Shown here one piece after another: positions 11,441 to 22,338 of a stretch of DNA of 64,000 nucleotides. The position numbers and the translations under genes were made by a program. Positions within the stretch are counted from its first letter, which is position 1, and the number at the start of each line of letters is the position of its first letter. The notes under the pieces were generated by a model. That model saw only the letters and a program-made list of their open reading frames with translations, was not told where the DNA came from and made no database searches. The stretch covers positions 39,136,230-39,200,229 of the forward strand of contig CM051516.1 in assembly GCA_028015205.1 (NCBI GenBank), written 5' to 3'. Source of the stretch: Mytilisepta virgata (taxonomy: Eukaryota; Mollusca; Bivalvia; Mytilida; Mytilidae).

Positions 11441-12643
11441 GAACTTTGTAATCGTAGATTTCTGGTTATTTTCAAGCTGGAGCACTAATGATGCACTTTA
11501 GCTAAGCCCTTTATTGTGAGCCATATATGATATACTGAAAAAAATTGCAAGTACTAGTATTCTAGAATTTCAGCCTTTTAGTCTTCTACCGGCAAAGCTA
11601 AATGGAATTTTAGGTTTGCACTCCTCTCGTCTGTCCATCCGTCAGTCTGGCAAATCAGTTTTCTGCACTTTTTTCAGCTGTGCTTGAAGATATTGACTTG
11701 ATATTTGATATATAGTTTTATCATGACCAGTTCCTGTCTGATGATTTTTGTTGCAGAGTTATGGTCATGCAAGTAATCAGTTTTCCACTTTTATTCCTCA
11801 TGCTTGAATAATTATTTATTTGATATTTGGTTTATAGTTTTACCATGACAAGTTACAGGTCAAGTTCAATCCCTTTTACCAAGTGATCTTGTTTGTGATA
11901 TTTGAGCTTATAATGATGAGAAACAGATCAAGTTTAAGTTTCATGCTGAATGGATAATTACTGTTAGAGTTATGGTCAAATAGGAATTTTTTGTCTAAAT
12001 AATAGTTTTCCAGACTTTTTTGCAAACGCTTTTCCCAAATAATCTTATTTTTGTTATGTTAGCTTATAATGATGAGCTATAGATCAAGTTTGAATTTTAC
12101 GCTGATCATATAATTATTATGAGAGTTATAGGCCTTGGAAATAGGAATTACTATCAAAATATTAGTTTTCTAGACTTTTTTTGCAAACCCTTTTACCAAG
12201 TGTTTTTATTGGTATATGAGCTTATAATGATGAGCTATAGAGCAAACTGAACAGGTAATTATTGTGTACCCCTTGCAAACATAGTTTCAGGATTTTTAGA
12301 AGTAACTCTGTCCAAATGCCTTCGTTCAATTTACATACTTAAGGAGATTTTGCATATTTTCTCATAGCTCAAGTCAGTAAGGGACATTGTATTGCCCAGC
12401 AATACTTTCAGAATGCTTGTTAATGTAGAAGGACTACTGCATAAACATTATGTAGAACAATTTCGGTTGTTCCAGTATTGCTGATCTTTTGGCCCCAAGA
12501 TGTGATGTTTTAAAATGTGCTTATTCAGTAACTCATACATGACACCTTTGAAACTTGTAGGATACTTTTATACATATACTTTTGGATCATTTTCAAATAC
12601 AATGTGGTAAAGCTTCTGTAATCTGTAATTGTTCTTTTTTTAG
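11441..12643 (+). repeat. Diverged repeats (~11580-12260) and intron-like spacer
   Basis: Loose copies of 'agcttataatgatgagctatagatcaagttt' are spaced about 150 bp apart (11910, 12060, 12225). They follow a 'gtctgtccatccgtcagtctg' start near 11625. The last 300 bases are non-repetitive and run into a polypyrimidine tract and acceptor at 12642-12643. Confidence 0.55.
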
Positions 12644-13982
12644 AAAAGAAATATCATGGAAAAGAATGGAACACAATATGGTTTGGAATCTTCAAGGGAT
12701 ACAACATATTCTCCAGAAAGTCAGGATGGATTAGAGTCTAGTGTTTCTACTGGTACCAACAATGGAACAGATTTTGATGTTAAATTGGTAGATGATGGAA
12801 ACCATTCAAATCAAGATTGTGTTTCCAGCACAAGTAATATAAATTTTAATAATTTAACTCTTCCAAATTCAACAACCTGTAGTTCAGTAGATAATATTCA
12901 GTATCCAGTTTCTCATACTGAAGGAACAAGGGAACTTAGAAGTTCTACAATACCTGATGAACATACAACAAAATGTCTAACTTACCCAGATGGTCAATGC
13001 ATATGCAATAACAATAGAAATCAGTTAAATGGAAATCCTGATATGACCAGTGATCCAGTGAGGAATTATGAGACAAATGATCCAAATGAGAATTCTGATC
13101 TGACAGAAGATCCAAATATAACTGTATCTTTGGATTCAGAAAGGATTCCAATTATGGGAGAGGTAAACTTGAAAGAGGGACTCCATATACCGGTAGATGG
13201 ACATTCTTCTTATCAAACAGAAGGTTCAGATGTAAGTTCCTCAAATACATCTAAGGTGTTTGATCCACAGCAGGATTTACATAATATAGAAAATATTCCA
13301 AATAATTACTTGAATTTCTCTAAGTCATTAGCTTCAGATACTGAAAAAACTGGTTCTTGTTTTTCTGAGGTTACCAGTTTCCAGTCTGAAAGTAGGTTTG
13401 CAGAGAAAAATAGAAGTAAAGCAGACTGTAATATGAAAATAGATAATAGTATTCCTAATATATTGCCAACGTTCAACCCTTCTTCTAAGGAATTTAAGAC
13501 AGTTAAAGATGATCATCAGCAACAAGTGTGTTCTGGAATAAAACAATACACTTTGCCTAATCCTAGTTTACAGAAACCCATATCCAATGAAAGTCAGTTG
13601 AATTCTGGTGATATAACTGTTCAATTAGGTAGTACCATAAATAATGGAAATAGAATAGACTCAAGAGAGCATTTCATGTCTGTAGAAAAGATATCAAATC
13701 CCACACAAGATGAAAAGGAGGATGAAAATTCAGAAATCCTATTATATGGGAAAAGCTTCCCTATTAATCAGTACAAAAAAGTATTAGATGACAAGAAAGA
13801 CCAGAACTTATACTGCCCTGCAAGTTTTGATAATGACTCTGCCGGAAAAAATCTCAAGTCTGTCAACTCAGCTAACCAGTCATCAGAGAAACAGCATGAT
13901 GTAATAAACAATACTCCGACTACGGATGAATTAGCCAGAGAGAGCAAAACACCATTTTGTGTGATTCCAGAACAGTTAAAGG
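12644..13982 (+). CDS. USP-like gene, exon A: disordered N-terminal region
   Basis: A TTTTTTTAG acceptor precedes the exon. The first ATG, at 12656, has A at -3 and G at +4, so it is a plausible start, with the first 12 nt as leader. The 442 codons up to the donor (GTAAAG at 13983) are rich in Ser, Asn, Asp and Thr with no predicted fold, transmembrane segment or coiled coil, and only two close cysteines (CICNN). This is typical of a long disordered region. The exon ends in phase 1 after EQLK plus one G, and joins in phase to 27964 to make Asp443. It lies immediately upstream of the protease exons on the same strand. The exon could alternatively end at the in-frame TAG at 13993. That this region belongs to the same gene is inferred from phase and order. 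Confidence 0.65.
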
Positions 13983-14756
13983 GTAAAGTATAGGGATATA
14001 GTAAACAAAGGATTACCAGTATTATCTTTATTTGTTTAGAAAGGTGCTGTCCAAATCAACAGTCATTTCCGCACACCCCGCAAGTTGTTGAGACAGTTAT
14101 CCAAGTGAAAAATCTAAAACCTTATTTCCCATTTGCAGATGTTATAAATTAGAAGAAATTTAAATCACTAAACCCAATGAAAAACTGAAAGGTTCTTTCC
14201 CAAAATCAAAAATATTAAACCTTATTCCAATCTACAAATAGTATGCAATCATTAATCAATCAATCCAATAAAAAAATAAAAGAAAGTTTAGTTCACCAGC
14301 CAAACTTTAAAATTTTCAAAATTCGACCACTTTGGTCCTCAATTTTTGAAAATCTAAATTCTAAAATCTTATTGCACCTTTTATTGGTAACACCACGATT
14401 AAAATTGGCATGGAACAGTAAAATAGCATGGCAAATAGTAGCCATCCTTCCTGTCACGATCACAAGTTATAGTGGCAAATCGGAAAATTTATAAGCATAA
14501 ATTAACAATTTTTGGAAATTGACCTCTGTTGGTATCAGGTTTATATAAATGTAGTTTTTTTGTACCAACATAAATCTGTAAACAATGATGAAGCAATGAG
14601 TTTGATCACAACTCCTGGCAAAGTGTAATTGACTCCATTCCAAATTGACAAGAATGTGTATTGTTCTCCTTCTTAAGGTTGATGGCCAATAAAACTGGCT
14701 GCCATGTCATGATATTGTTCAAATAAAAACAAATCTGTCAAAGTTGATGAATATGA
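13983..14756. other. Intron sequence, no gene seen
   Basis: AT-rich DNA between exon A and the next modular repeat. The plus-strand ORF at 14243-14494 has no motif, no good splice context and the A/T-biased codons of intronic DNA. Confidence 0.5.
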
Positions 14757-15595
14757 TTAGCTCACCTGGCCCAAAGGGCCATGTGAGCTTATGCCATCAC
14801 TTGGCATCTGCGGCGTCGTCGTTGTCATCATCGTAAACTATTTCAAGAATCTTCCCCTCTGAAACTACTGGGCAAAATACGTTCAAACTTTAACTGAATG
14901 TTCCTTAGGGTATTTAGTTTATAAATTATATCCAAAGTTTTGATCTATCAACAAAACATGGCCGCTGTTGCTAAAATTATAACATAGGGGTCAAATCCAG
15001 TTTTTGGCTCATCTCTCAAAAACCAAAGCATTTAGAGCAAAACTGAAGGGGTAAAAATGTTCAACAGGTCAAGATCTACCAGCCATAAAATTTTCAGATG
15101 AATCAGACAACCCTTTGTTGGGTTATTGCCCCAGAATTGTTAATTTTAAGGAAATTTTGCAGGTTCAGGTTGTTATCTTGAATATAAGAATAGATAAAGA
15201 CGAACTGTAAACAACAAAAAGGTTCAGCAAAGTAAGATCTACAAATAAGTCAACATGACCAAAATCATCTTATAGGAGTTTTTGCCCTTGAAAGATTATT
15301 TATCTATAAACAGAAAATAATGGTCTGACATTGTCACAGATATTTAGGGCATTACTTGAAATAAATTAATGGTAGAAGTACAAGTAAAATGGAGTGTCAA
15401 GGGTCAAGGTCATTGAAAAATTCCATAGCAACCGATGAAAAAGTCCCTAGCAACATATGAAAAAGTCCTAGCAACAATATATATTTGGATTAAGGACCTT
15501 ATAATTTACCTGTACAAGTCAAAAAGAAAGTTCAAGAGTCAATGCCATTGAAAAAGTCCATAGCAACTGATGAAAAAGTCCCTAGCAACCATATA
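14757..15595 (+). repeat. Left part of a modular bivalve repeat split by an LTR element
   Basis: It starts with 'agctcacctggcccaaagggccatgtgagct' and runs through 'ctagcaaccatata', where an LTR element interrupts it. The unit resumes at 24385 ('tatatttcagttcaggaccc') and ends at about 24714 ('ggcagcctcttgtt'). An uninterrupted relative at 53.67-54.80 kb shows what the empty site looked like. Confidence 0.8.
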
Positions 15596-16053
15596 TGGCT
15601 CAAGACCTGCAATGAACTTTGACCTGAGGGATACAAAAGAAGTCCATTAAAAAATTTATAATTGCACCATGATATATGGACCTACTGTAACAAAACCAAC
15701 CATGATAACAGAATAACTAGTGTTGTTTTAAAGGTGTATTTACCTGAGACATTTGACATAGAAATATTGAAAGGATTAAATGAATAAAACCAAGAAAATT
15801 TTTATTCTACATTGAGAGCATGAAAGAGGTACATTTTACTTTGCGGAAGGAGACTTTTTTACCATGGCTCGTGATTTCTAAAATTACGGAAAAAGTAGAC
15901 TGACTTCACACCCCGAGATTTTAACTGGATATGTGCCATTGTATGGCGATCGTTTTGAGCCATCTCCCATGTTTCAACGAAACGTACAGACTTAATGGCA
16001 GCCTATTATTTCATGACTTCTGTAACAGGAAAACAATTGCGCGGCTTGACCCA
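15596..16053. repeat. Left LTR of outer element
   Basis: 458 bp, TG...CA. By eye it differs from the partner at 23927-24384 at three positions (T/C, T/G and G/A), or about 99.3% identity, which suggests a fairly recent insertion. Confidence 0.75.
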
Positions 16054-16796
16054 ACTTGACGTCATGATCTCAAACGTGTGTAAAGGAATATTTTGTGATG
16101 CTGATCCATCCTGTAAACAACTGATGGAGAAACTAGGGTCAGTATAATTCCTTAAGTATGTATTTAACACAAAAAGTATAAAATATTTGCATACGGTCCA
16201 AAACTTTAATGTGATGCTTTAAAAAAGAATGCAAAAGAGGTGAAAATGGGGTTTTCTAAATTTGAACAGTCCATATGTAATGTAAATCTTGTGCAATAAT
16301 TTTTTTTTACATATATTATAACGTAAAATGAAAAAATTATTGTTTTTTTTACTAAAATCTTTAAAAAAATTGTCATTCCTTAAAATTCTAGAAACCCGAA
16401 TACCCCCCCCCCCCCCCCCCCCCCAACCGGAAGTTGTAATATGTATGATGTAAACATTGAAACACATGTGTTTGTGTGAATAAATACACATGGATTTTGC
16501 ATTGCTATTAATAATATATTACAGGTCAGTTATTGTATGATGAAAAATTCTCACTATAAGCAGGAAACACATGCTTTTTATTTAGATGTATCAATTTTAG
16601 CGAGACTACATACATGTCATGTAACAAGGACAATTGTAAACACGAACAGGTGGTTGCATTGAAAACCACAGCTAAATAATTGTAACATTAGATGAATGTA
16701 TTTAATGGAAATAGGTGCAAAGAGACCTATATCATCCACAAATTTCTTTGAACAAGAATTTTAAACCAACATTTACCAACAACAGGTTGAATAAAT
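16054..16796. other. Outer element interior, left portion
   Basis: Non-coding, AT-rich, with a 22-C homopolymer at 16403-16424. No ORF, primer-binding site or known motif is apparent. It ends in AAAT (16793-16796), the target duplicated by the inner retrotransposon. Confidence 0.6.
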
Positions 16797-17402
16797 TGTT
16801 ACGGCCGAAATCACCTTTTAAATTGTAGCCAACAAAAGACACAAATCAATAATAAAATTTAACAAGATTTATTATATACAAGGTTTACAAAAAATATTAC
16901 AAAAAAACTAAAATGTCAACTTAACTGTTCAAAATCCTTCGTCTTTTCCTAATCCGGAATTCTTCTCGTCACTGGTACGGAGTCCAAACGGAATATTATA
17001 TCCAATCAGTCACAATCTAGTATGATGTAACGAAAATAAAAGTCTGTTAAGTACGATGTGTGAAACGTAAATAAATCCAACAGCTGAGAACACAAGAATA
17101 TCTGGTCCAACACGTTCTGATCTGAAAGTCTAAATTTCTTGTCCGTATATATACTGTAGAACGGAAACTTCTGGAATACGGTAGAAGTTCGAATCACACC
17201 ATAATTATTACGTAAGTCAAATAGAAAGTTCTAGTCATTCCACCAGTATCTAATATTGTTCCAGTGATTTCTAAACTGCGCAGTTATAACATTATTTGGT
17301 AAACAACTATAAGTATTATGTAAACACATTATACACGTCACAAGGCCACACAAAACAAACCAGGCCAAGATAAATAAATATAATAATTACAATATCATAA
17401 CA
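16797..17402 (-). repeat. 3' LTR of the gypsy element (606 bp)
   Basis: It is identical by eye to the right LTR except for one fewer A in the A-run near 16902-16908. On the minus strand it carries TATATATA at 17146-17153 and AATAAA at 16868-16873, the expected promoter then poly(A) order. The 63-codon ORF inside it is also present in the other LTR and is not a gene. Confidence 0.95.
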
Positions 17403-17413
17403 CCTCCCCCCTT
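17403..17413 (-). other. Polypurine tract of gypsy element
   Basis: On the minus strand AAGGGGGGAGG abuts the 3' LTR. This is the position and composition of the plus-strand DNA primer in LTR retrotransposons. Confidence 0.9.
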
Positions 17414-17484
17414 AAAAGAAGTTTGAGTGTAACGAGAACTTCATGAACAATATATACAAAAATATATAGTATGTATACAGTGTT

Positions 17485-17946
17485 TTAATAAGATCTAGAT
17501 AAAGCATCTGCTATTATATTATCTTTACCTTTAATATGTTTTACAATAATATCATATTCCTGTAACAATAAACTCCACCTAGTCAACCTCTGGTTCTTGT
17601 TTCTCATTTTATGTATGAAGGTGAGAGGATTATGATCAGTATAAACCAGAATAGGATGCATAGTGGGATTTAAATATACATCAAAATGTTGAAGTGCAGA
17701 CAACAGTGCAAAACATTCTTTTTCAATAGTGGAATAATTTTTCTGATGTTTATCTAATTTCTTGGAAAAATATGATATAGGTTTCTCAACATTATCATCT
17801 GTTTCTTGATATAAAACAGCTCCAACTCCTACATCACTTGCATCAACGGCAAGTTTGAATTGCTTTTTAAAGTCTGGAGTGATAAGAACGGGACTGTTAA
17901 TTAAAAGTGATTTGCTTTTTTTCAAAAGAGTTTTGACAATTATCAC
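17485..17946 (-). CDS. Gypsy element RNase H part of pol (separate frame)
   Basis: 153 codons matching the gypsy-type RNase H that normally follows RT without a break. The first catalytic Asp lies in VDASDVGVGAVLYQ, followed by PISYFSKKL, EKECFALL with the catalytic Glu, VYTDHNPL, and ADALSRSY at the end. It lies one frame off the upstream gag-pol ORF, which it overlaps over 17897-17946. The shift sits at a run of seven A's, so a one-base length change is the simplest cause. That change could be a mutation, an assembly error or, less likely, programmed slippage. The start shown is only the first in-frame codon; the domain is expected to be made as part of pol. Confidence 0.9.
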   Translation of the reverse strand: MIIVKTLLKKSKSLLINSPVLITPDFKKQFKLAVDASDVGVGAVLYQETDDNVEKPISYFSKKLDKHQKNYSTIEKECFALLSALQHFDVYLNPTMHPILVYTDHNPLTFIHKMRNKNQRLTRWSLLLQEYDIIVKHIKGKDNIIADALSRSY

Positions 17947-20900
17947 TCCAGATGAATTTAGAATCTTTCCGTAAAAGATGAGTCAATGGTTGAACAACAG
18001 TAGCAAAATTTGAACAAAATTTTCTGTAAAATCCAATCAAGCCTAAATATCTCATAAGTTGTTTTTTATTTGTAGGAGGAGGAAAATTGGTAATTGCATC
18101 CACTTTAGCCATAATAGGTTTCACTTGCCCTTGGCCAACTGTGTGCCCTAAATAATCAACAGTGGCCTTACAAAATTCACTTTTAGCAAGATTAACAGTC
18201 AAATTTGATTGTGACAATCTATCAAAAGTATCATATAAATGTGTTAAATGCTCTTCCCAGCTATCACTACATACAATAAGATCATCAATATAAGCATAAC
18301 AACAGTCTAAATCTTTTATAACATTATTGATCATTCTTTGAAATGTAGCTTGAGCATTTTTCATACCAAACGGCATGACAGTATATTGAAATAAGCCGTC
18401 TGGTGTGACAAAAGCTGATATTTCACGAGCTCTCGGTGTCAGGGGGACCTGCCAGTAACCTTTTAATAAATCAGATTTGCTTACGAATTTTGATTGTCCA
18501 ATGTTATCAATGCAATCGTCTATCCTTGGAATCGGATAGGAGTCAGATTTTGAGACTGAGTTTACTTTTCTGAAATCAGTAACGAAACGAAAGGTTTTAT
18601 CTGGTTTGGGTACAAGAAGACAAGGAGAGCTCCATTCACTGTTACTCGGCTCAATAATATCATTGTCAAGCATATATCTAATTTCTTGTCTCATAACATC
18701 AAGTTTAAGTGGATTGAGCCGGTAAGGATGTTGCTTAATTGGAGAAGCATCGCCTACATCAACATCATGACAAACAGCAGTGGGTTTGTTTGGCACATCT
18801 GGAAAAAGATTTTTAAAAGAAAATACCAAAGTTTTCAATTTTTCTCTGCGATCGAAAGTCAGATGTGCAAGTTTTGAGTCTAAATCTGATAAAATTTCAG
18901 AATTTTTCAATCTAACAGTTTGTTCCATAGTCTTGGAATCAAAAGATGGTTCAATTATATCTGGTTTGTCATGATCGTTCTCCAATTCAACCATGGCTAA
19001 AGTGGCAACTGGTTTACTCTCACTTTCATTAGTACGCTCAAAATATGGTTTTAACATATTAATATGACACACTCTATTTTGTTTACGCCGACCTGGAGTT
19101 TTTGCAATATAATTCAAATCATTGATTTTACTGTCGATTGTATAAGGACCACAGTATTTAGCCTGTAAAGGATGCCCAGGGACTGGCAAAAATACAAGTA
19201 CCTTATCACCAGGCTCAAAAACTCTGCCCCTGGCATCTTTATCATACCATATTTTCATCTTACTCTGTACAGTTTTTAAGTTTTTCTGAGCAATTTGACA
19301 AGCAGTATACAATTTTTCTTTAAATCTAGATACATAGTCTAGAAGATTCAAGTCAGTGTGTTCAGTAAGCCATTTTTCCTTAACCAATTTCAAAGGTCCC
19401 CTTACAGTATGACCAAACACTAACTCAAAGGGGCTAAAACCAAGGGATTCTTGAACAGCCTCTCGGACCGCAAAAAGTAGAAAGTGAACACCATCATCCC
19501 AGTCCCTGTCAAATTGAAGACAAAAAGTTCTAATCATGTTTTTCAATGTTTGATGAAAACGTTCTAAGGCACCTTGAGATTCTGGATGATAAGCACTTGA
19601 TCTATACTGAGCAATCCCTAGCTGGTAAACGACCTGCTGAAATAAACCTGACATAAAATTTGAACCCTGGTCGGACTGTATAGACTTAGGAAGTCCTACT
19701 AATGTGAAAAATTTGATAAGAGCTTTGACAATAGTTGGTGTCTTGATATTCCTTAAGGGAATAGCCTCAGGAAGGCGAGTGGATGTACACATGATCGTCA
19801 GTAAATAAGCATTTCCAGTCTTGGTCTTTGGTATAGGTCCAACGCAATCAATAAGTACTCGGCTGAAAGGTTCTTCAAAGGCTGGAATTGGCAGAAGTGG
19901 TGCTGGTGGTATTTTCTGGTTAGGCTTGCCAACAACCTGGCATATATGGCATGATTTGCAGTATTCTGCGACATCATTTCTAAGTCTGGGCCAGTAGAAA
20001 TGTTGTAATATCTTAAGGCAAGTCTTCCTTATACCTAAATGTCCAGCCAAGGGGGTGTCATGGGCAAGACCAATAATTTCTTGCCTATAGACTTTAGGCA
20101 CCACCACTTGGTATACCACTCTCCATTCCTCCTCTGGGATAGCATCAGGGGGCCTCCACTTCCTCATCAAAATGCCGTCTTGATGGTAGTAACATTCGGC
20201 CACTTTGTCTGCTTCTTCTTGGGGTAGAGCCCTCTTGCAGAGCTGAAGAACCTCAGGATCTTTATTCTGTTCTTCCCTAAATGTTCTTTTGTCTAATGAA
20301 TGGCTGTTCACGTCTGGCCATGGCATAATTACACGTTCGTTAGTACCAGGTGGTCTGATTATGGCCTTTTTTGAGCTACCGGGACCTTCAATGTCGGCAA
20401 GGAAAGTGTCAGAAAGGTCCATATAATCATACTGGCCTTCTTGCAAATCCTCATCTTGTTGTTTTCTTGCCATTGCCCTAGTAACAACACAAGCTGGATA
20501 CAGTTCAGCATCATCTTCAGGTGATTTAACATCCACCACCGGTTCACTTGTAACAATTGGTTCAGCAACCACTTTGTTCCTAGCTAGATCATTTCCTAGC
20601 AATAATGAAACACCCTCAACAGGGAGAGTAGGACGAACACCCACAACAACTGGTCCAGTAATTAAATCTGACTTCAAATAAATACGATGGAGGGGAACAT
20701 CTATACAACCTAACTCCACACCTCGTAACAAAACGGAGGCACCAACGGACGTCTCCTCGGACAAAGGCAACACACCTTCTAACAACAAAGACTGAGAAGC
20801 TCCAGTGTCCCGTAAAATCTTAATAGGCTGCGGAGTAGTATTATTAACAATAGAAACAAACCCATCAGACATAAAGGGCCTATAATCCTCCATGTAATCA

Positions 20901-22249
20901 CAAAAACTGGACTTAAAAGCCTGACTCGCAGGACATTCCATCTTATTGGTAACAACGGGTGTCGTACAAGCACTGGACTTGGGCTTATTATCTCTTTCAT
21001 TCTTCTTCTGGAGTCTAAAACAATCAGCCATCAGGTGACCATTTTTCTTACAATAAGCACAAGTTAGTGACTTCTTCTCAAAAGTATCAAATTTTGGACC
21101 AGACATATTATTACTAGACGGACTCTTATTCTGTGCAACAGGCTTAATATCAGTACGCTCAGTGCTTTGATTTTTGTAATTTCCGCTAGAAGTATTAAAA
21201 TTTTGACCTTTGAAAGTTCTTTTATGTGAAATGGTATAATTATCGGAAACAACAGCTGCATCTTGCAATGTCTCAACAGTTTTGTCATCTAAATGTGTTT
21301 TTAAGTCTAAATTAACACACTGCTTGAACTCTTCTAATAACATTAATTGTCTTAATTTATCAAAATTTTTATCTATTTTCTTTGACGTAAGCCATTTATC
21401 AAATAAATCTTCTTTTTCCCTAGCAAATTCAACATAGGTTTGTGTTTCAAACTTTTTATAAGACCTAAATTTCTGTCTATATGCTTCTGGCACTAGCTCA
21501 TAAGCTTTCAAAACTTCCTGTTTAACAGTGTCATAATCAGAACTTTTTTCTGAAGAAAGTGCTGAGTAAATTTCAGCGGCCTTGCCCACAAAAACACTTT
21601 GCAACATTGTAGTCCAATAAGGCTTTGGCCATTTCAAATTTTGAGCAATTTTCTCAAATTGTGGAAAAAATTTATCAACTGTTTTTTCACAAAATTTCGG
21701 AACCAAACGTATATTTTTTGCTGCCTCAAAATGTTCTGATTTTGACTTAGTGTTGCTTTCTACTTTAGCCATTTCTATTTTTATTTTCTCCATCTCTAAC
21801 CTTTCCCTCATTTCAGGTTCTGCCTGTAATTGTTTTAATTTAAATTCATCTTCTTTTTCTAATTGTTTTAATTTAACTTCGTTTTCCAATTGTTTTAATT
21901 TAAATTCATCTTCTTTTTCTAATTGTTTTAATTTAACTTCATTTTCCAATTGTTTTAATTTAAATTCGTCTTCTTTTTCTAATTGTTTTACTTTAAGTTC
22001 ATGTTCTAATTCAAGCTGTTTTAATTTGAAAACATCAACATTTTCGACCTTGAGGTCAAGAGCCTCTTCACCAAAAATTTCTGAATCAACTAAATTGTCT
22101 ATTACCAAATTTTTTATAATTTGTTTTCTCATAGATGTTCTAAAATCTATTTTTAGATGTTTAGCAAGCAACACTAATTCTTCTTTCTTTAATTTATCAA
22201 ACCCTTCCAGGTCTGGCGTTTTCAAAAATTTACCAGCATCAAATGCCAT
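17897..22249 (-). CDS. Gypsy element gag-protease-integrase-RT polyprotein
   Basis: 1450 codons from an ATG 90 nt past the 5' LTR. Residues ~75-155 form a Lys/Glu-rich coiled coil with ~21-residue repeats (KQLEKEDEFKLKQLENEV). A gag region (~165-345) follows, then a CCHC knuckle (~396, CAYCKKNGHLMADC) and an aspartic protease (DTGAS, ~478). The integrase has an HHCC zinc finger (~729-765), catalytic D (~800, LIDCVGP), D (~858, SDQGSN) and E (~890, PESQGALERF), and a GPY/F-like segment (YCGPY, ~1030). The gypsy RT (~1172-1420) has the YIDD active site at ~1320. The polyprotein makes the particle, copies the RNA and integrates the DNA. The terminal residues EKKQITFN are out of the conserved frame, which resumes in the RNase H ORF. 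Confidence 0.93.
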   Translation of the reverse strand: MAFDAGKFLKTPDLEGFDKLKKEELVLLAKHLKIDFRTSMRKQIIKNLVIDNLVDSEIFGEEALDLKVENVDVFKLKQLELEHELKVKQLEKEDEFKLKQLENEVKLKQLEKEDEFKLKQLENEVKLKQLEKEDEFKLKQLQAEPEMRERLEMEKIKIEMAKVESNTKSKSEHFEAAKNIRLVPKFCEKTVDKFFPQFEKIAQNLKWPKPYWTTMLQSVFVGKAAEIYSALSSEKSSDYDTVKQEVLKAYELVPEAYRQKFRSYKKFETQTYVEFAREKEDLFDKWLTSKKIDKNFDKLRQLMLLEEFKQCVNLDLKTHLDDKTVETLQDAAVVSDNYTISHKRTFKGQNFNTSSGNYKNQSTERTDIKPVAQNKSPSSNNMSGPKFDTFEKKSLTCAYCKKNGHLMADCFRLQKKNERDNKPKSSACTTPVVTNKMECPASQAFKSSFCDYMEDYRPFMSDGFVSIVNNTTPQPIKILRDTGASQSLLLEGVLPLSEETSVGASVLLRGVELGCIDVPLHRIYLKSDLITGPVVVGVRPTLPVEGVSLLLGNDLARNKVVAEPIVTSEPVVDVKSPEDDAELYPACVVTRAMARKQQDEDLQEGQYDYMDLSDTFLADIEGPGSSKKAIIRPPGTNERVIMPWPDVNSHSLDKRTFREEQNKDPEVLQLCKRALPQEEADKVAECYYHQDGILMRKWRPPDAIPEEEWRVVYQVVVPKVYRQEIIGLAHDTPLAGHLGIRKTCLKILQHFYWPRLRNDVAEYCKSCHICQVVGKPNQKIPPAPLLPIPAFEEPFSRVLIDCVGPIPKTKTGNAYLLTIMCTSTRLPEAIPLRNIKTPTIVKALIKFFTLVGLPKSIQSDQGSNFMSGLFQQVVYQLGIAQYRSSAYHPESQGALERFHQTLKNMIRTFCLQFDRDWDDGVHFLLFAVREAVQESLGFSPFELVFGHTVRGPLKLVKEKWLTEHTDLNLLDYVSRFKEKLYTACQIAQKNLKTVQSKMKIWYDKDARGRVFEPGDKVLVFLPVPGHPLQAKYCGPYTIDSKINDLNYIAKTPGRRKQNRVCHINMLKPYFERTNESESKPVATLAMVELENDHDKPDIIEPSFDSKTMEQTVRLKNSEILSDLDSKLAHLTFDRREKLKTLVFSFKNLFPDVPNKPTAVCHDVDVGDASPIKQHPYRLNPLKLDVMRQEIRYMLDNDIIEPSNSEWSSPCLLVPKPDKTFRFVTDFRKVNSVSKSDSYPIPRIDDCIDNIGQSKFVSKSDLLKGYWQVPLTPRAREISAFVTPDGLFQYTVMPFGMKNAQATFQRMINNVIKDLDCCYAYIDDLIVCSDSWEEHLTHLYDTFDRLSQSNLTVNLAKSEFCKATVDYLGHTVGQGQVKPIMAKVDAITNFPPPTNKKQLMRYLGLIGFYRKFCSNFATVVQPLTHLLRKDSKFIWSDNCQNSFEKKQITFN
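21840..21990 (-). repeat. Tandem ~63-bp repeats inside gag
   Basis: Near-identical copies of 'aattgttttaatttaaattcatcttctttttct' and its alternate encode the repeated KQLEKEDEFKL / KQLENEVKL blocks of the gag coiled coil. Two full copies and one partial copy are present. Length variation here would lengthen the coil in 21-residue steps. Confidence 0.8.
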
Positions 22250-22321
22250 TTTGTAGAATTTTGTTGGCTAATTCTAATAAAAATACTGAAAAAATTTAAT
22301 AAGATATTAACGTTCTCCCGA

Positions 22322-22333
22322 GACGAGCCCCCA
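22322..22333 (-). other. Primer-binding site, tRNA-Pro type
   Basis: Five bases inside the 5' LTR, the minus strand reads TGGGGGCTCGTC, then T, then CGGGA. The 12-nt core matches the complement of tRNA-Pro 3' ends, the primer best known from murine leukemia virus. The extra T interrupts the longer match. The tRNA assignment is from memory. Confidence 0.8.
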
Positions 22334-22338
22334 ATTTC

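Noticed and set aside
17006..17197. 63-codon minus ORF, present again at 22549-22740
   Set aside because: It lies inside the LTRs and is duplicated only because the LTRs are.
21750..22256. 168-codon plus-strand ORF rich in Asn-Cys-Phe-Ser
   Set aside because: It is antisense to the gag coiled-coil repeats; the minus strand holds the real coding sequence.
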